Assembly (NCBI GenBank): GCA_964612085.1
Contig: CAZTCJ010000036.1
Coordinates: 1-33,716, forward strand
Direction of reading: 5' to 3'
DNA length: 33,716 bases
Source: CAZTCJ01 sp964612085
GTDB taxonomy: Bacteria; Pseudomonadota; Alphaproteobacteria; JAJFIK01
The position numbers and the translations under genes were made by a program. This document shows, piece by piece, positions 14,997-24,232 of the stretch. Position 1 is the first letter of the stretch. Each line of letters begins with the position of its first letter. Under the pieces are notes generated by a model. The model searched no databases. It saw only the letters and a program-made list of their open reading frames with translations, and was not told the origin of the DNA.

Positions 14997-15974
14997 TCAA
15001 AGAGCGGCGATCCGCTCAAACGTCCAGACCGTGGCCATGGTGCCCATGGCATAGGTCAGGCCCAGCCGGGCCAGGGAGAGCCGGGGTATATGAAGCGTCC
15101 GTAAAGCCGCGACCAGCACAAGCGCGCCCGCAACGATGATGATCTGGCCCAGTTCCACGCCCAGATTGAACGCAAAGAGCGCGGCGATCTTGGCGTCGCC
15201 GGGCAGGCCGATCTCGCTCAGCGCGCCGGCGAAGCCGAACCCGTGCAAAAGCCCGAAGGCGAAAGCCACGAGCCAGGGCTTGCGTCGCGTGAGGCCCGGC
15301 GGATCGGTTCGACTCCGGACGATTTCCACGGCCAACAACAGGATCGATAACGCGATGACGGCCTCCACGGGCCCCGGCGGCAGATGAACCAGGTTCATGG
15401 CCGACAGACCCAGGGTCAGGCTGTGGGCGGCGGTGAAGGCGGTGATGGTCCACAGCAATTGATTGCGCGCGATCAGCAGCAGCAGGCCGAGCACGAACAG
15501 CAGATGATCCAGGCCTTCCAGAATATGGTCGATGCCGATGGGGACGTAGTGCAAAATGCTTGGGTTTGCGTCGGCTGAGACAGTCAAAGCCGGTTTGCCC
15601 GCCCGCAGCACGCCGTTTTGCGTTCGGCCATCTTGAAACGTGACGCGCACGAACACATCCGTCAGGGTGCGTTCCAATCCGGAGACGGAGAGACTCTGCC
15701 CTTCCAGGCCCTGCGGACCGCAATCCACCTGCCAGCGCCGCATATAGGCCGTCGCGGTCCGGTGCGGCGTGACCGGCCCGGCACTGGCGCAATGAGCGGG
15801 CAGGACCGGGTCGATCCGCAGTCGCCTGTCGCCCCGCACGGGCTGTTTCCAGTGAATATCGAACTGGCCGGGCGCCATCTCCTGCACGTCCAGGAAAGCC
15901 GGACGCATCTCGTGGGACTGCGCGGCGGTCGCGGTCAGGATCACGACCAGGAGCGCCAGGCAGAGCCGTTTCAT
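14997..15974 (-). CDS. HupE/UreJ family membrane protein
   Basis: This 325-residue protein has a signal peptide ending at AQS-HEMRP, then an extracytoplasmic domain of about 120 residues. A C-terminal membrane domain carries the HupE/UreJ_2 signature (HYVPIGIDHILEGLDHLLFVLGLLLL, TAAHSLTLGLS, GLLHGFGFAG, FNLGVELGQ) with about six helices. The His-rich intramembrane motifs suggest metal (Ni/Co-type) permease ancestry, but members with this long N-terminal domain have no confirmed cargo. Its ATG overlaps the PpiC stop by four bases, making it the last gene of the DUF3604-PpiC-HupE operon. Confidence 0.88.
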   Translation of the reverse strand: MKRLCLALLVVILTATAAQSHEMRPAFLDVQEMAPGQFDIHWKQPVRGDRRLRIDPVLPAHCASAGPVTPHRTATAYMRRWQVDCGPQGLEGQSLSVSGLERTLTDVFVRVTFQDGRTQNGVLRAGKPALTVSADANPSILHYVPIGIDHILEGLDHLLFVLGLLLLIARNQLLWTITAFTAAHSLTLGLSAMNLVHLPPGPVEAVIALSILLLAVEIVRSRTDPPGLTRRKPWLVAFAFGLLHGFGFAGALSEIGLPGDAKIAALFAFNLGVELGQIIIVAGALVLVAALRTLHIPRLSLARLGLTYAMGTMATVWTFERIAAL

Positions 15975-16825
15975 GGCGCCGGATCCTTAATGACAACCGT
16001 GTAGCGGTCGGCCAGCGCGTTCAGGAACGCGTCCTGGGCTTTCGCGCGGGCCGCCTCTTGATAATCCGTCAGCACACGGCCGCGCACCTCCTCGAAAGCG
16101 GCCGGGCGGGCCGCCGTACGGTCCGCGAGACGCACCAGATGCACGCCGAGGGAAGAGCGGATCGGGCCGGTCCATCGGCCAGGTTCGAGAGTCGCGAGGC
16201 GGGCCGCGAAGGCCGGGCCGAACAGATGGCCGATATCCTCCTCGGTGCGGTCCGCATAAGCGCGCGCGAGCATGAAGGGATCGCCCAGGGCTTGCCAGCC
16301 GCTGCCGTCCCGCGCCAGGGCGGCGCGGGCCGCCTCGACCAGACCTTGCGTTCCGTCCCCGTGCCGTTCCGGATTGAAATAGATATGGGCGAAAGTGTAG
16401 TGCGGCGCGACGGCATAGGCCTCCCGGTCGGCCTCGAAAAAGGCTTTCAACGCGGCTTCGTCCGGCGCTTGCGCGTTCGACAGGTCCGTGAACAGAAAGG
16501 CCGCCTTCTGGGCCAGGCGGCGGCGGACGATCGTGTCGTCTTCATCGAGGCCGAGCCGTTTGGCTTCCCGGTACAACATCTCCTCACGGATGAAATCCTG
16601 CTTGAGGGTGTCCAGTTCCTCTGCCGTCGGTGGCCGGGCGTTCTGCGCCTGCCAGGCCAGGCGCAACTGGTCGAGCCTGTCGGGCGTGATGACGATCCGG
16701 GTGTCCGTGTCCGGCTCAGCGCTCGGCCAGAGCCAGCCCACGGCAAACACAAGAGCGCCCAGAACGAGAAAGTGAAGGAGCGGATCCCGCAGGATCCGCC
16801 CGGCTGCAGAAGGCTGTCCGCTCAC
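15971..16825 (-). CDS. Membrane-anchored PpiC-type peptidyl-prolyl cis-trans isomerase
   Basis: This 284-residue protein has an N-terminal transmembrane segment (about 15-31, LLHFLVLGALVFAVGWLW) that places the rest in the periplasm. Residues 45-115 form a SurA/PrsA-like helical chaperone region (TAEELDTLKQDFIREEMLYREAKRLGL). A degenerate parvulin domain lies at about 130-245 (YTFAHIYFNPERHG, IRSSLGVHLVRLADR). It probably helps fold exported partners, perhaps the adjacent HupE N-terminal domain, the DUF3604 protein or the TonB receptor (inference). It starts six bases after DUF3604. Confidence 0.87.
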   Translation of the reverse strand: MSGQPSAAGRILRDPLLHFLVLGALVFAVGWLWPSAEPDTDTRIVITPDRLDQLRLAWQAQNARPPTAEELDTLKQDFIREEMLYREAKRLGLDEDDTIVRRRLAQKAAFLFTDLSNAQAPDEAALKAFFEADREAYAVAPHYTFAHIYFNPERHGDGTQGLVEAARAALARDGSGWQALGDPFMLARAYADRTEEDIGHLFGPAFAARLATLEPGRWTGPIRSSLGVHLVRLADRTAARPAAFEEVRGRVLTDYQEAARAKAQDAFLNALADRYTVVIKDPAP

Positions 16826-16831
16826 GGTGTC

Positions 16832-18712
16832 TTAGCCTTCCGGCACATACCAGATGGGAGAACTCCAGGCCCGTTCCTGGATCGTCTTGGGTAGTTCCGG
16901 ATTGGGCTCCACACCGGCGCGCAGGGCATCCCAGGTGGACCAGCGGCAAGTGGGGTTCTCCAGCACACGGACATAATAGAAGGCCCGTTGTTCCGGCTCG
17001 AAGGTGGGATCGCGCCACAGGGTGCGCAGTTCTACATCGCCTTTGTCTTCGCTGAAGCTGCAATCGGTCAGATCGACGGACGCGCCGTTGTCCGGGCAGC
17101 GGTTGGTTTCCGGATCGGGCGTTAGACCGTCCGAACACGCCACGTCGAAAACGGCCTCTTTCGAGGCGCCGTCCTCGATCCAGCCTTTGACGATCTGCAG
17201 CCGTTGTAACCAGGTGCTGCGCGGATCGCGCAGGGCCCAGACCAGGAAGGCGGGCGCGGTGTCGCCGTCCGCCGGCAGGTCGGACCCCATGGGCACGCCG
17301 GTCTGATAGGCCATTTCCACCATGTCGGTGCTGTCGGCAATATCGTCCGGGAAGGCGTATCCGGCGAAGAAGCGCACGCGCAGCCGGGTTCCGGAGGTGG
17401 CGAAGGTTTCCTTCCGGCGCAAAGCCGCATAAAGGGAGTCGCGGGTGTTTTCCTCCGCCCACACACCGGCGAGCCCCGACGCGCCCCAGCGGGCGAAGCG
17501 GGCCGAGGAAGCCTCGTCCAGCTCAATACCGTGCCAGTGTTTCGCGCCGCCGGGCGGAACGGAGCCCCGATTTTCCGGCGTGCCGTCCACCACACCGATC
17601 TTACTGGCGTAGCGTTCTTCCTCGAACGTGCCGCCTGCGTTGTGGGTGTCGCTCGCGCCGATCATGCCGAACTTGTAGGGATTGAACCCGCTTGCTTCCT
17701 CCATTTCAAGACCGTGGCGATAGGCTTGGCGCACATAGCCGTTCTCATATGCGCTGACACGCGTATCACCGAGCAGCACTTCATAGATCTCGAAATCCGC
17801 CCATTCGTCATTGGGCGACAGGGCCGGGTGGGTTTCCGACGTGCCCTTGACCTGGGTCATCTCCACGATGGGTTCGTTGCGCATGCGCAAGGACGCATAG
17901 TCCGCATCGATCGGATTGCCCGCATAATCCGTCCGCTGAAACATCAGCGTGTTCGAGACATTGGAGTTATGCGGAATGGCCAGCCCTTCAATGCCTTCCT
18001 CGCGCAGGTCGTCAAGCCAGGCCCACAGATCTTCCGGGTTCTGAGAGTCAAGCGAGCTGAACGGCAAGTCCGGCACGTTTGAGTCCTTGAAGATCACGTT
18101 CCGGTGCAAATTCGCGCCCTGGGGCGGCGATGTGAATTCATAGCCGATGAAAGTGGTGAATTTGCCCGGTTCGTAATGGCGTTCGGCGGCATCGATGGTT
18201 TCCGTCCAGGCGGAGCGCATGGTCGCTTTGTCGTTCAGGTCGTCGATCCACACGCCGTCTCTGAGCGAAGTACCGACTTTCAGGAAGGCTTCGCGGATCG
18301 CTTCCGGATCCGTACTGATCAAGCCTTGCCATTCTTCGAGGTTTGAGAGCGGGTTATCCGGATCGGCGATACCGGGCAGGACACCCATATATTCCGCATG
18401 GTCGGTCACCGCGATGAAATCGAGCGGCGCGCCGCGCAAGCGGATCTTATATCCCGCAGCATGGGTGATCGCGTCGCCCTTGGCGTAGCGGTAGGCATCG
18501 TCCGGCGTCACGCGGACATTGAAGATATAGGCGTCGAAGGAATTTTTCGTGTGGATGTGCAAATCGCCAAAATAGGCGTTGCGCAGGGGATTGTAAGACG
18601 CGGTCTCGCCTTCGGCCTGGGCTGCGATCATGCCGAGGGACAACAGTCCCAGTCCCGCTGCCAGACCGGTCAGATAGCGTGCCGGCGTCCTGATGTCGCG
18701 CGTTTTGCCCAT
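16832..18712 (-). CDS. Secreted DUF3604 protein (predicted PHP-like metal hydrolase)
   Basis: This 626-residue protein has a signal peptide at about 1-34. The metal-site motifs of the family are visible: FGDLHIHTKNSFDA (D50, H52, H54), AVTDHAEYMG (D104, H105, E107) and GASDTHNAGG (D355, H357). DUF3604 proteins look like PHP-domain phosphoesterases, with a family-specific C-terminus (WLQRLQIVKGW and RAFYYVRVLENPTCRWSTWDA). Their substrate is not known to me. It is the first gene of a three-gene operon with ppiC and hupE and lies 102 bp after the TonB receptor on the same strand, which suggests a shared uptake and hydrolysis role. Confidence 0.9.
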   Translation of the reverse strand: MGKTRDIRTPARYLTGLAAGLGLLSLGMIAAQAEGETASYNPLRNAYFGDLHIHTKNSFDAYIFNVRVTPDDAYRYAKGDAITHAAGYKIRLRGAPLDFIAVTDHAEYMGVLPGIADPDNPLSNLEEWQGLISTDPEAIREAFLKVGTSLRDGVWIDDLNDKATMRSAWTETIDAAERHYEPGKFTTFIGYEFTSPPQGANLHRNVIFKDSNVPDLPFSSLDSQNPEDLWAWLDDLREEGIEGLAIPHNSNVSNTLMFQRTDYAGNPIDADYASLRMRNEPIVEMTQVKGTSETHPALSPNDEWADFEIYEVLLGDTRVSAYENGYVRQAYRHGLEMEEASGFNPYKFGMIGASDTHNAGGTFEEERYASKIGVVDGTPENRGSVPPGGAKHWHGIELDEASSARFARWGASGLAGVWAEENTRDSLYAALRRKETFATSGTRLRVRFFAGYAFPDDIADSTDMVEMAYQTGVPMGSDLPADGDTAPAFLVWALRDPRSTWLQRLQIVKGWIEDGASKEAVFDVACSDGLTPDPETNRCPDNGASVDLTDCSFSEDKGDVELRTLWRDPTFEPEQRAFYYVRVLENPTCRWSTWDALRAGVEPNPELPKTIQERAWSSPIWYVPEG

Positions 18713-18740
18713 AATCCTTCCTCCCGCCGTGTCGGCATCG

Positions 18741-18754
18741 AATTATCGATAATT
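18741..18754. promoter_or_regulatory. Perfect 14-bp palindrome upstream of the DUF3604 operon
   Basis: AATTATCGATAATT is fully self-complementary and AT-rich in a GC-rich background. It sits 29-42 bases ahead of the DUF3604 ATG, in the 102-bp gap after the TonB receptor gene. That is the right place for a dimeric repressor operator. The binding protein cannot be named. Confidence 0.4.
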
Positions 18755-18814
18755 AGACTAAGGCCTGGGCATGGGGCCGTAAAGCACCGTTCCTAGGCCC
18801 TGTCTCGCGCCCCT

Positions 18815-21088
18815 TTAATATGTGATCGTTAGCTCCGCGCCGTAAATGCGGGGACGGCCCGTCGCGCAGCGTTGGACCGACTCGTTTTCCGCCGCGGTGA
18901 CGGCCGCGAACAGCCCGCCGGCCACCTGGTTGAAGGTCCGGATGCAGTAGCCCTCGTCGAAGGCGTTGCGCACGAAGCCGGCGAATCTCCATCCCCCGTC
19001 GATATCCTGAAGGCCCAGCCGGAAATTGGCCAGATCGAAGCCTTCCTGGAAGCTTTGCGGGTTCAGGTTGGCATCGAGGAACTGGCCGCCCGTGTACTGA
19101 TATTCGCCCCGCGCGAACCATTCCATATCCGTATCGCCGAACTGATCGGTCCATTGGGCCGCGACCGAGACCTGCCATTCGGGAGAGTCCTGGCGGCGTT
19201 CGCCGGTCAGATCCTGCGGTGTGCCGCCGGGCAGACTGGGCGCACCCTGAAAGTCGGTGAACTCGGAATCGAGATAGCTGACGCCCAGCAGCAGGTCGAG
19301 CTGTTCCACGGGCTGGGCCTGCACGTCCAGTTCCACGCCCTGCTGGCGCAGAGATCCGGCATTGTCGACGAGGAAGCCGAGGCCCTGGAACTGGCGCTCC
19401 TGGAAGTCGTCGATCTCGGTCCGGTAGAGGGTCGCATTGGCGATCACCAGGCCGTTGAACAGGGTGCTCTTGATGCCGACTTCATAGTTCTTGGCGCTTT
19501 CCTCGTCGAACACCCGGTCGCTGGCGCCGGGCTCGGAGTTGAAGCCGCCGGACTTGAAGCCGGTGGAGGCCGTGGCAAACACCATGATGTCGTCGGTCGG
19601 ATAATACTGAACATTCACCAGCCAGTTCAGGTCTTCCGCCGTCTGCTCAAGCCCTGTGACATCCTCGTCCACCGGCGCGAGCACGCGGGCGGCCGGGTTG
19701 AGCACGCTCCGTTGGAAGACGCCGTTGGTCTTTTCGTCCCGCGTCCAGCGCAGGCCGCCGGTGAAGCTCAGATCGTCGAAGATATTGACCGTCGCCTGAC
19801 CGAAAAAGGCGATGCTTTCCAGTTCCTGGGAGAACAGGTCGATGACGGCGTTGTCCGGTGCGGCGTTGCAAGTGTCCACAAGTCCGCCGGCGCCGACGCT
19901 GGCCAGCGTTGCGTTACAATAATCCGGACCCAGATCGAAGACCGTGTCGATCGTATAGTCTTCCTGATAATAGAAGACACCGGCCACATATTCGAACCGT
20001 TTGCCCGTGGGCGAGGCGATACGGATTTCCTGGGAGAAATTGTCGGTCGCCGAGACCCGGTCGCGCGGCAGAATGACGGCGGGCAGGCGGACCACCTCTT
20101 CGTCCCGGTAATCGTCTTCCCAATCCCGGTAGGCCGTGATCGAGGTCAGGGTATGGTCGCCCCAAATGTCGAAATCGGCCTGGAGGGTGACGCCCCATTG
20201 CTCGTTGCTGGCGTTATCGGTATGGGCCTGGGCCACGCGGTTGTCGAACGTGTCCCTGAAATCAAGCGCCGAGCCGTAAACGCTTTCAAAGCGGCTGATG
20301 AAGGCGGGCGTCACCGTCTCGCTCAAAAGCTCGATTTCCGCGCCCGTATAGTTGATGAGCTGATAATCGGCGATCAGGTCGATGCTGACGAAATCGGCCG
20401 GATCCCAGGCCAGCCGTCCGCGCATGCCCAGGTCTTCGCGCGCCAGCTCTTCATCGTTCTCGAAGGTATTCTCCAGGAAATCGCCCCGGTCGTCATAGCT
20501 GATGGCGAAACGGGCGGCGAGGGTGTCCGTGATGCCGCCGGTCACGAAGCCGCGCACGCCATAGGTGCCGAAATTCCCCACATTGGCGGTCAGGCTGGCC
20601 CCGAATTCCTGTTCCGGCGCGCGGGTGGCGATGTTCAGGGCGCCGACGGGCGTGTTCCGTCCAAAGAGCGTGCCTTGCGGCCCGCGCAGCACTTCCACCC
20701 GCTCCACATCAAACAGATTGCCGATCACCGCGCCGGGGCGGGGTACATAGGCGCCGTCGATGAACACGCCCACGCTCGGTTCGATGCCGCTGTTGCCCAC
20801 AGAGGTCACGCCACGGATATTGATCCGGGTGTTGATGAGCTGGTTCGACTGCACGAACTGGAAGTTCGGCACCAGGAAGGCCAGATCGGCCAGATCCTCG
20901 ATGCCCGAATCCTCGATCACCTCGCCGGTCACCGCCGTGATGGAAATCGGCACGTCCTGAATGTCCTGCTCGCGCTTTTGCGCCGTCACGATGATCCGGT
21001 CCACTTGCGCGGCCGCCTGTTCGGCGATGGTGATGGCGGATACGGCGACGGTGCAGCCCAGGACCATGGGCAGAATGGAACGGCTCAT
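18815..21088 (-). CDS. TonB-dependent outer-membrane receptor
   Basis: This 757-residue protein has a signal peptide ending near AAA-QVD and a TonB-box-like RIIVTAQKREQ. A plug domain follows (VPISITAVTGEVIEDSG, RVEVLRGPQGTLFGRN, G.LNIATRAP), then a 22-stranded barrel ending in an aromatic residue (ELTITY). It imports a scarce ligand using TonB energy; the VTAQKREQ subgroup is common in sphingomonads and other alphaproteobacteria and often serves organic substrates. The frame is open 69 codons farther upstream, but the ATG at 21088 has GGGGAG upstream and gives a normal leader. The neighbours (M28-like protein upstream, DUF3604 operon downstream) are on the same strand. Confidence 0.93.
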   Translation of the reverse strand: MSRSILPMVLGCTVAVSAITIAEQAAAQVDRIIVTAQKREQDIQDVPISITAVTGEVIEDSGIEDLADLAFLVPNFQFVQSNQLINTRINIRGVTSVGNSGIEPSVGVFIDGAYVPRPGAVIGNLFDVERVEVLRGPQGTLFGRNTPVGALNIATRAPEQEFGASLTANVGNFGTYGVRGFVTGGITDTLAARFAISYDDRGDFLENTFENDEELAREDLGMRGRLAWDPADFVSIDLIADYQLINYTGAEIELLSETVTPAFISRFESVYGSALDFRDTFDNRVAQAHTDNASNEQWGVTLQADFDIWGDHTLTSITAYRDWEDDYRDEEVVRLPAVILPRDRVSATDNFSQEIRIASPTGKRFEYVAGVFYYQEDYTIDTVFDLGPDYCNATLASVGAGGLVDTCNAAPDNAVIDLFSQELESIAFFGQATVNIFDDLSFTGGLRWTRDEKTNGVFQRSVLNPAARVLAPVDEDVTGLEQTAEDLNWLVNVQYYPTDDIMVFATASTGFKSGGFNSEPGASDRVFDEESAKNYEVGIKSTLFNGLVIANATLYRTEIDDFQERQFQGLGFLVDNAGSLRQQGVELDVQAQPVEQLDLLLGVSYLDSEFTDFQGAPSLPGGTPQDLTGERRQDSPEWQVSVAAQWTDQFGDTDMEWFARGEYQYTGGQFLDANLNPQSFQEGFDLANFRLGLQDIDGGWRFAGFVRNAFDEGYCIRTFNQVAGGLFAAVTAAENESVQRCATGRPRIYGAELTITY

Positions 21089-21334
21089 GATGGCGTCTCC
21101 CCTGTTTTTGCCGCAGGTCCCTGAAGGACTTAGGATTTTTCTGTGTGTCCCATTCCCCTCGGGCCACCGTGCGGCATGCATTATTGTCAGACTATACCAG
21201 AAAGAGCGCGCGACCTTGCGCGTGCTACCGGTAAACTCTCGCCGATCTTCACCGGACGTGCGGGTTGTTACACGACTGTGACATTCGTGCATCACGGGGC
21301 CGGGGCGATGCGCGCAAAGCGTGTCAATAACCCG

Positions 21335-22693
21335 TCATTCCACCCCGTTGTGAACAAATCCGTATACGGCGCGCAGCATGGCGGCGGCCATGGGGGCGAG
21401 CAGATCCGGACCGGTCTTGTCCGGACGGTCTTCCGGCGAATGATGGAACATGTGTCCGCCGAAGCCGCCGAAAACGCGGGTATAGCCTGCTTCGAGCACG
21501 GTCTTGAGTTCTCCGGCCGCCGTCTCGGCGGTGGCGGGCAGAACGTTTTCAAGACCGCTCACCCCACGGAACGCCGTTTTCAGGCCTGGCAGGAGATCGG
21601 GCGTGCCCATCAGAATTCGCCGGCTGTCGGCGCTGGGCAAAGGGATGAGATAGGGCGGGAAGACCTGGAAATCCCGCGCCGCGAGCCCCGCGCCCAGATG
21701 AACCCATAGGGCGGTATCGTCCGGATCCGGCGCATAAGCATCGAGCGCGTGTTCGGCCCCGGCATTTTCCAGTTCGTGGCCGGAGTTCGAGACGAAAAGC
21801 AGCCTGTTCGGCAGGTCCAAAGCTGGCAGCCGGTCTGCGAGGGCGAGAAACACGGCGATGCCGGGGCCCCGTTCGGCGGCGCAGTGAAACCAGCCGCTTT
21901 GAGGCGTTGAGACGACGATCCAGCGTCCCTTGTCGCCATACCGTCCGACCACGTTGCGGGCCGTACCGGTCTTGAGGGGCGGGCCGTCGATGGTCAGAGT
22001 CGCGCGGGCGCCGCGTGAGGCCGCGCGCAGGACCGGCTCGCTGTCCTTTGGGGCGATCACAAGGAGCGGGATGGTGATGCCCTCAAGGCTCACCGGCGCG
22101 TTCAAGGCGATCAGGGTCTCCGATGGGCCGGTGGGGATCAGGGTGACGCCCACGGCCCCCGCCGCCACGGCTTGGCGTAAGGGCGTCATGACGACCGGGC
22201 TCATAAGGCTGGAGTGGCGCCGGTACGGCAAGTCGATCACCGCGATGCGCCCTGTCAGATCCTGGCTTTCCGCATACGGATTGAAGAGAGCCAGTGGCGC
22301 GCTCAATCCGTCCGGCCCGGTCAGGCTGACGGGCCACTGGGCATGGCCGTCGATGACGGGCGTCCCGTCCAGCCGCAGATCGGCGCGCAGAGAATCGGCG
22401 ACCGGCACCGGGAACCTGTGCGTTTTGATGCTGAACCCGGCTTTCTCAAGCCTTCCCGCGATCCATTCGCCGGTCTGCCGGTCCGCGTCCGATCCCGCCC
22501 TGTGATGGCCGAAGGCGTCATAGGTTTTGACGTCCTCGAACAGGGTCTCGCCGCTCACAGGCGGAAACCCGCCGGAACCGCCTTCCGCCGCTTGGGCATT
22601 GGCGCGTTGCGTGCCGCTGGCGAGTGCGGCGCCCGCCATGAGGCCGAGGCCCGCGCGCCGTGTAATGCCTGTTTCGTCCGTCTTCTGTGTCAT
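21335..22693 (-). CDS. M28-peptidase-like protein with altered metal site, TAT-type leader
   Basis: This 452-residue protein has a leader ITRRAGLGLMAGAALASG that suggests TAT export. A PA-like insert spans about residues 110-240, followed by an M28 aminopeptidase-like core. In active M28 enzymes the di-zinc ligands sit in HxD, a bridging Asp in a .nDnasG block, and a catalytic E-E. Here the equivalents read VSTPQSGWFHC, AAERGPGIA and SNSGHELENAG. Several metal ligands therefore appear replaced, although the late His (FHHSPEDRPDKTG) remains. The overall pattern looks like a coherent subfamily rather than random decay. It may bind peptides or have changed chemistry. It is 246 bp upstream of the TonB receptor on the same strand. 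Confidence 0.75.
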   Translation of the reverse strand: MTQKTDETGITRRAGLGLMAGAALASGTQRANAQAAEGGSGGFPPVSGETLFEDVKTYDAFGHHRAGSDADRQTGEWIAGRLEKAGFSIKTHRFPVPVADSLRADLRLDGTPVIDGHAQWPVSLTGPDGLSAPLALFNPYAESQDLTGRIAVIDLPYRRHSSLMSPVVMTPLRQAVAAGAVGVTLIPTGPSETLIALNAPVSLEGITIPLLVIAPKDSEPVLRAASRGARATLTIDGPPLKTGTARNVVGRYGDKGRWIVVSTPQSGWFHCAAERGPGIAVFLALADRLPALDLPNRLLFVSNSGHELENAGAEHALDAYAPDPDDTALWVHLGAGLAARDFQVFPPYLIPLPSADSRRILMGTPDLLPGLKTAFRGVSGLENVLPATAETAAGELKTVLEAGYTRVFGGFGGHMFHHSPEDRPDKTGPDLLAPMAAAMLRAVYGFVHNGVE

Positions 22694-22777
22694 GGTGATG
22701 GCCCTCCGCCGGATGCGTGATAACCTAAACCCAAAGATACGCCACGTTAAGGCTCAATCAGCCGAGGGAGGACCGAC

Positions 22778-23728
22778 ATGATCGATCGCAGAACCGCGCT
22801 TTACGGGCTTGGCGCCTTGGCATCGATGCCTGCCGTCTTTCCCGTTCGCCAGGCGCGGGCGGCTTGCAAGGCGGCCGACGAGGCCGCGACGACCTTCAGT
22901 GAGTCGATCCATTCCGGTGCGGTGAGTGCCGATGGTCAGTATGGCATCAATACAAGGCTGTGCCGCTATCCCGCCCTCGGCGCCGCCTGGATCTGGGTTC
23001 ATGTCTACACGCCCGACGGATTTTGGGCGTTCACCGATCATTGCGCACCGTCGGGCGTGGACAAGACGCCGGTCGATGCCCAATCCGCCACGTTTCATGC
23101 CACCAATCCGGATCTGCTGCGCTATGACCGCACGGGCCCGCGAAGCGCGCCGGAAACCGTTCGGGCCTCCGCCGTGGTTCAGGCGCGGGCGAGCCGGACG
23201 CCGCGACACGGGCCCGGGACCGTCCCCCTGTCCCTCGATCTGTCCTTCAAGGCCGGCCTGTCCTATGAGGGATTGCTGGAGGGCCGTACGGAAGTGTTTG
23301 GCCGATCATCCGTCCGCGTCATCATCGACGGGCAGGTGATCACTTTCGAAGGACCGTCCCAGTACCATGAACAGGTTCAGGACACCCCGCGGTTCACCGA
23401 ACCGTTCGTATACGCGACACTTTGGGGGGAGAGCGCCGCATCGACCCTGCTTTCGGGCAATCAGGGCTCGGGCGGCTATCTACTCCGTCCTGATCAAACC
23501 CTCGGCTTCACCAGCTTTTCGATTTCCCCGCCGGGGCCCGAGCGGCGTCTGACCGTCACGCGCGAGGATGGCTCAAAGATCGAAGGCCGCGCGCTACGCC
23601 GCCAGCGCTACGCCATCCCCGTCTACGATCACATCTGGCTCGGCAGCATGGCGAGCGTCGATCTGGCCGGCCAGAGACTCCTTGGCAATATCAACGAGTT
23701 TCTGCCTGAACAGCTCACCTATTTATAA
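22778..23728 (+). CDS. Exported protein of unknown function, possibly CrtC/AttH lipocalin-like
   Basis: This 316-residue protein has a twin-Arg leader (DRRTALYGLGALA) ending at ARA-A. Features include C30, C62 and C89, an aromatic strand WIWVHVYTPDGFWAF, and a late SQYHEQVQDTPRFTEPF...LWG block. That last block is reminiscent of lipocalin-like CrtC/AttH proteins, but I would not assign a function from it. It is divergent from the M28-like gene across an 84-bp gap, so the two may share regulation. The RBS is GAGGGAGGA. The next gene starts 24 bp downstream. Confidence 0.7.
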   Translation: MIDRRTALYGLGALASMPAVFPVRQARAACKAADEAATTFSESIHSGAVSADGQYGINTRLCRYPALGAAWIWVHVYTPDGFWAFTDHCAPSGVDKTPVDAQSATFHATNPDLLRYDRTGPRSAPETVRASAVVQARASRTPRHGPGTVPLSLDLSFKAGLSYEGLLEGRTEVFGRSSVRVIIDGQVITFEGPSQYHEQVQDTPRFTEPFVYATLWGESAASTLLSGNQGSGGYLLRPDQTLGFTSFSISPPGPERRLTVTREDGSKIEGRALRRQRYAIPVYDHIWLGSMASVDLAGQRLLGNINEFLPEQLTYL

Positions 23729-23752
23729 GCGATCTAACGTTGGAGGGGCGCC

Positions 23753-24232
23753 GTGACTCTCGATGAAATCCGCGCGTTCTGCGATATGCTGGAGGCGGGC
23801 GGCGCGCAGAGCTTCAGCCCCCGGTGGGGCATCACCGAAACCGCCCTCATCCGTGGCGCGGGCCGCCCTGTCGAGACCATTGACGGGTCGGATACAGACA
23901 GCCGTCTTACGCTTTACAGGCTGCCGGACGGGGACATGCTCTGGGTCGTCCATCTCCATGGGCCGGATGACCGGGACGGCGTGCCCTGGTTCACCCGCGA
24001 TGTCATCCTGGGATCATCCGCCGTCATTGTCCGCGCCAAGGCGATCGAGGACTGGCTCGATCAACATCCGCAGGCCTACGATCTGTTCGTGCCCATCCGC
24101 TGGTCGGCCGCGCCGGACAAGGCCCGCGATGCGAGGGACTGGATGGACGCCCATTGGACATTGCTGGAATCCTCGCCCCTTGCCGCGCTTTATCGCGATC
24201 TGTATGCGGAGCTGACCGCCGCCATCGAGTGA
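23753..24232 (+). CDS. Hypothetical cytoplasmic protein
   Basis: This 159-residue protein starts at GTG, set by a strong GGAGGGG eight bases upstream. It has no signal peptide. It is acidic and Trp-rich, and its final third (WMDAHWTLLESSPLAALYRDLYAEL) appears helical. I recognise no family. It is probably cotranscribed with the exported protein 24 bp upstream. Confidence 0.65.
   Translation: MTLDEIRAFCDMLEAGGAQSFSPRWGITETALIRGAGRPVETIDGSDTDSRLTLYRLPDGDMLWVVHLHGPDDRDGVPWFTRDVILGSSAVIVRAKAIEDWLDQHPQAYDLFVPIRWSAAPDKARDARDWMDAHWTLLESSPLAALYRDLYAELTAAIE

Noticed and set aside
16832..18712. DUF3604 gene as a displaced soxB (metallo-hydrolase)
   Set aside because: Its motifs DLHIHT, TDHAEY and SDTHN are of the DUF3604/PHP type, not the calcineurin-like 5'-nucleotidase type of SoxB.
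18872..21124. 750-codon plus-strand frame
   Set aside because: Antisense to the TonB receptor, whose plug, TonB box and aromatic C-terminus are clear; the plus-strand product has no domain logic.
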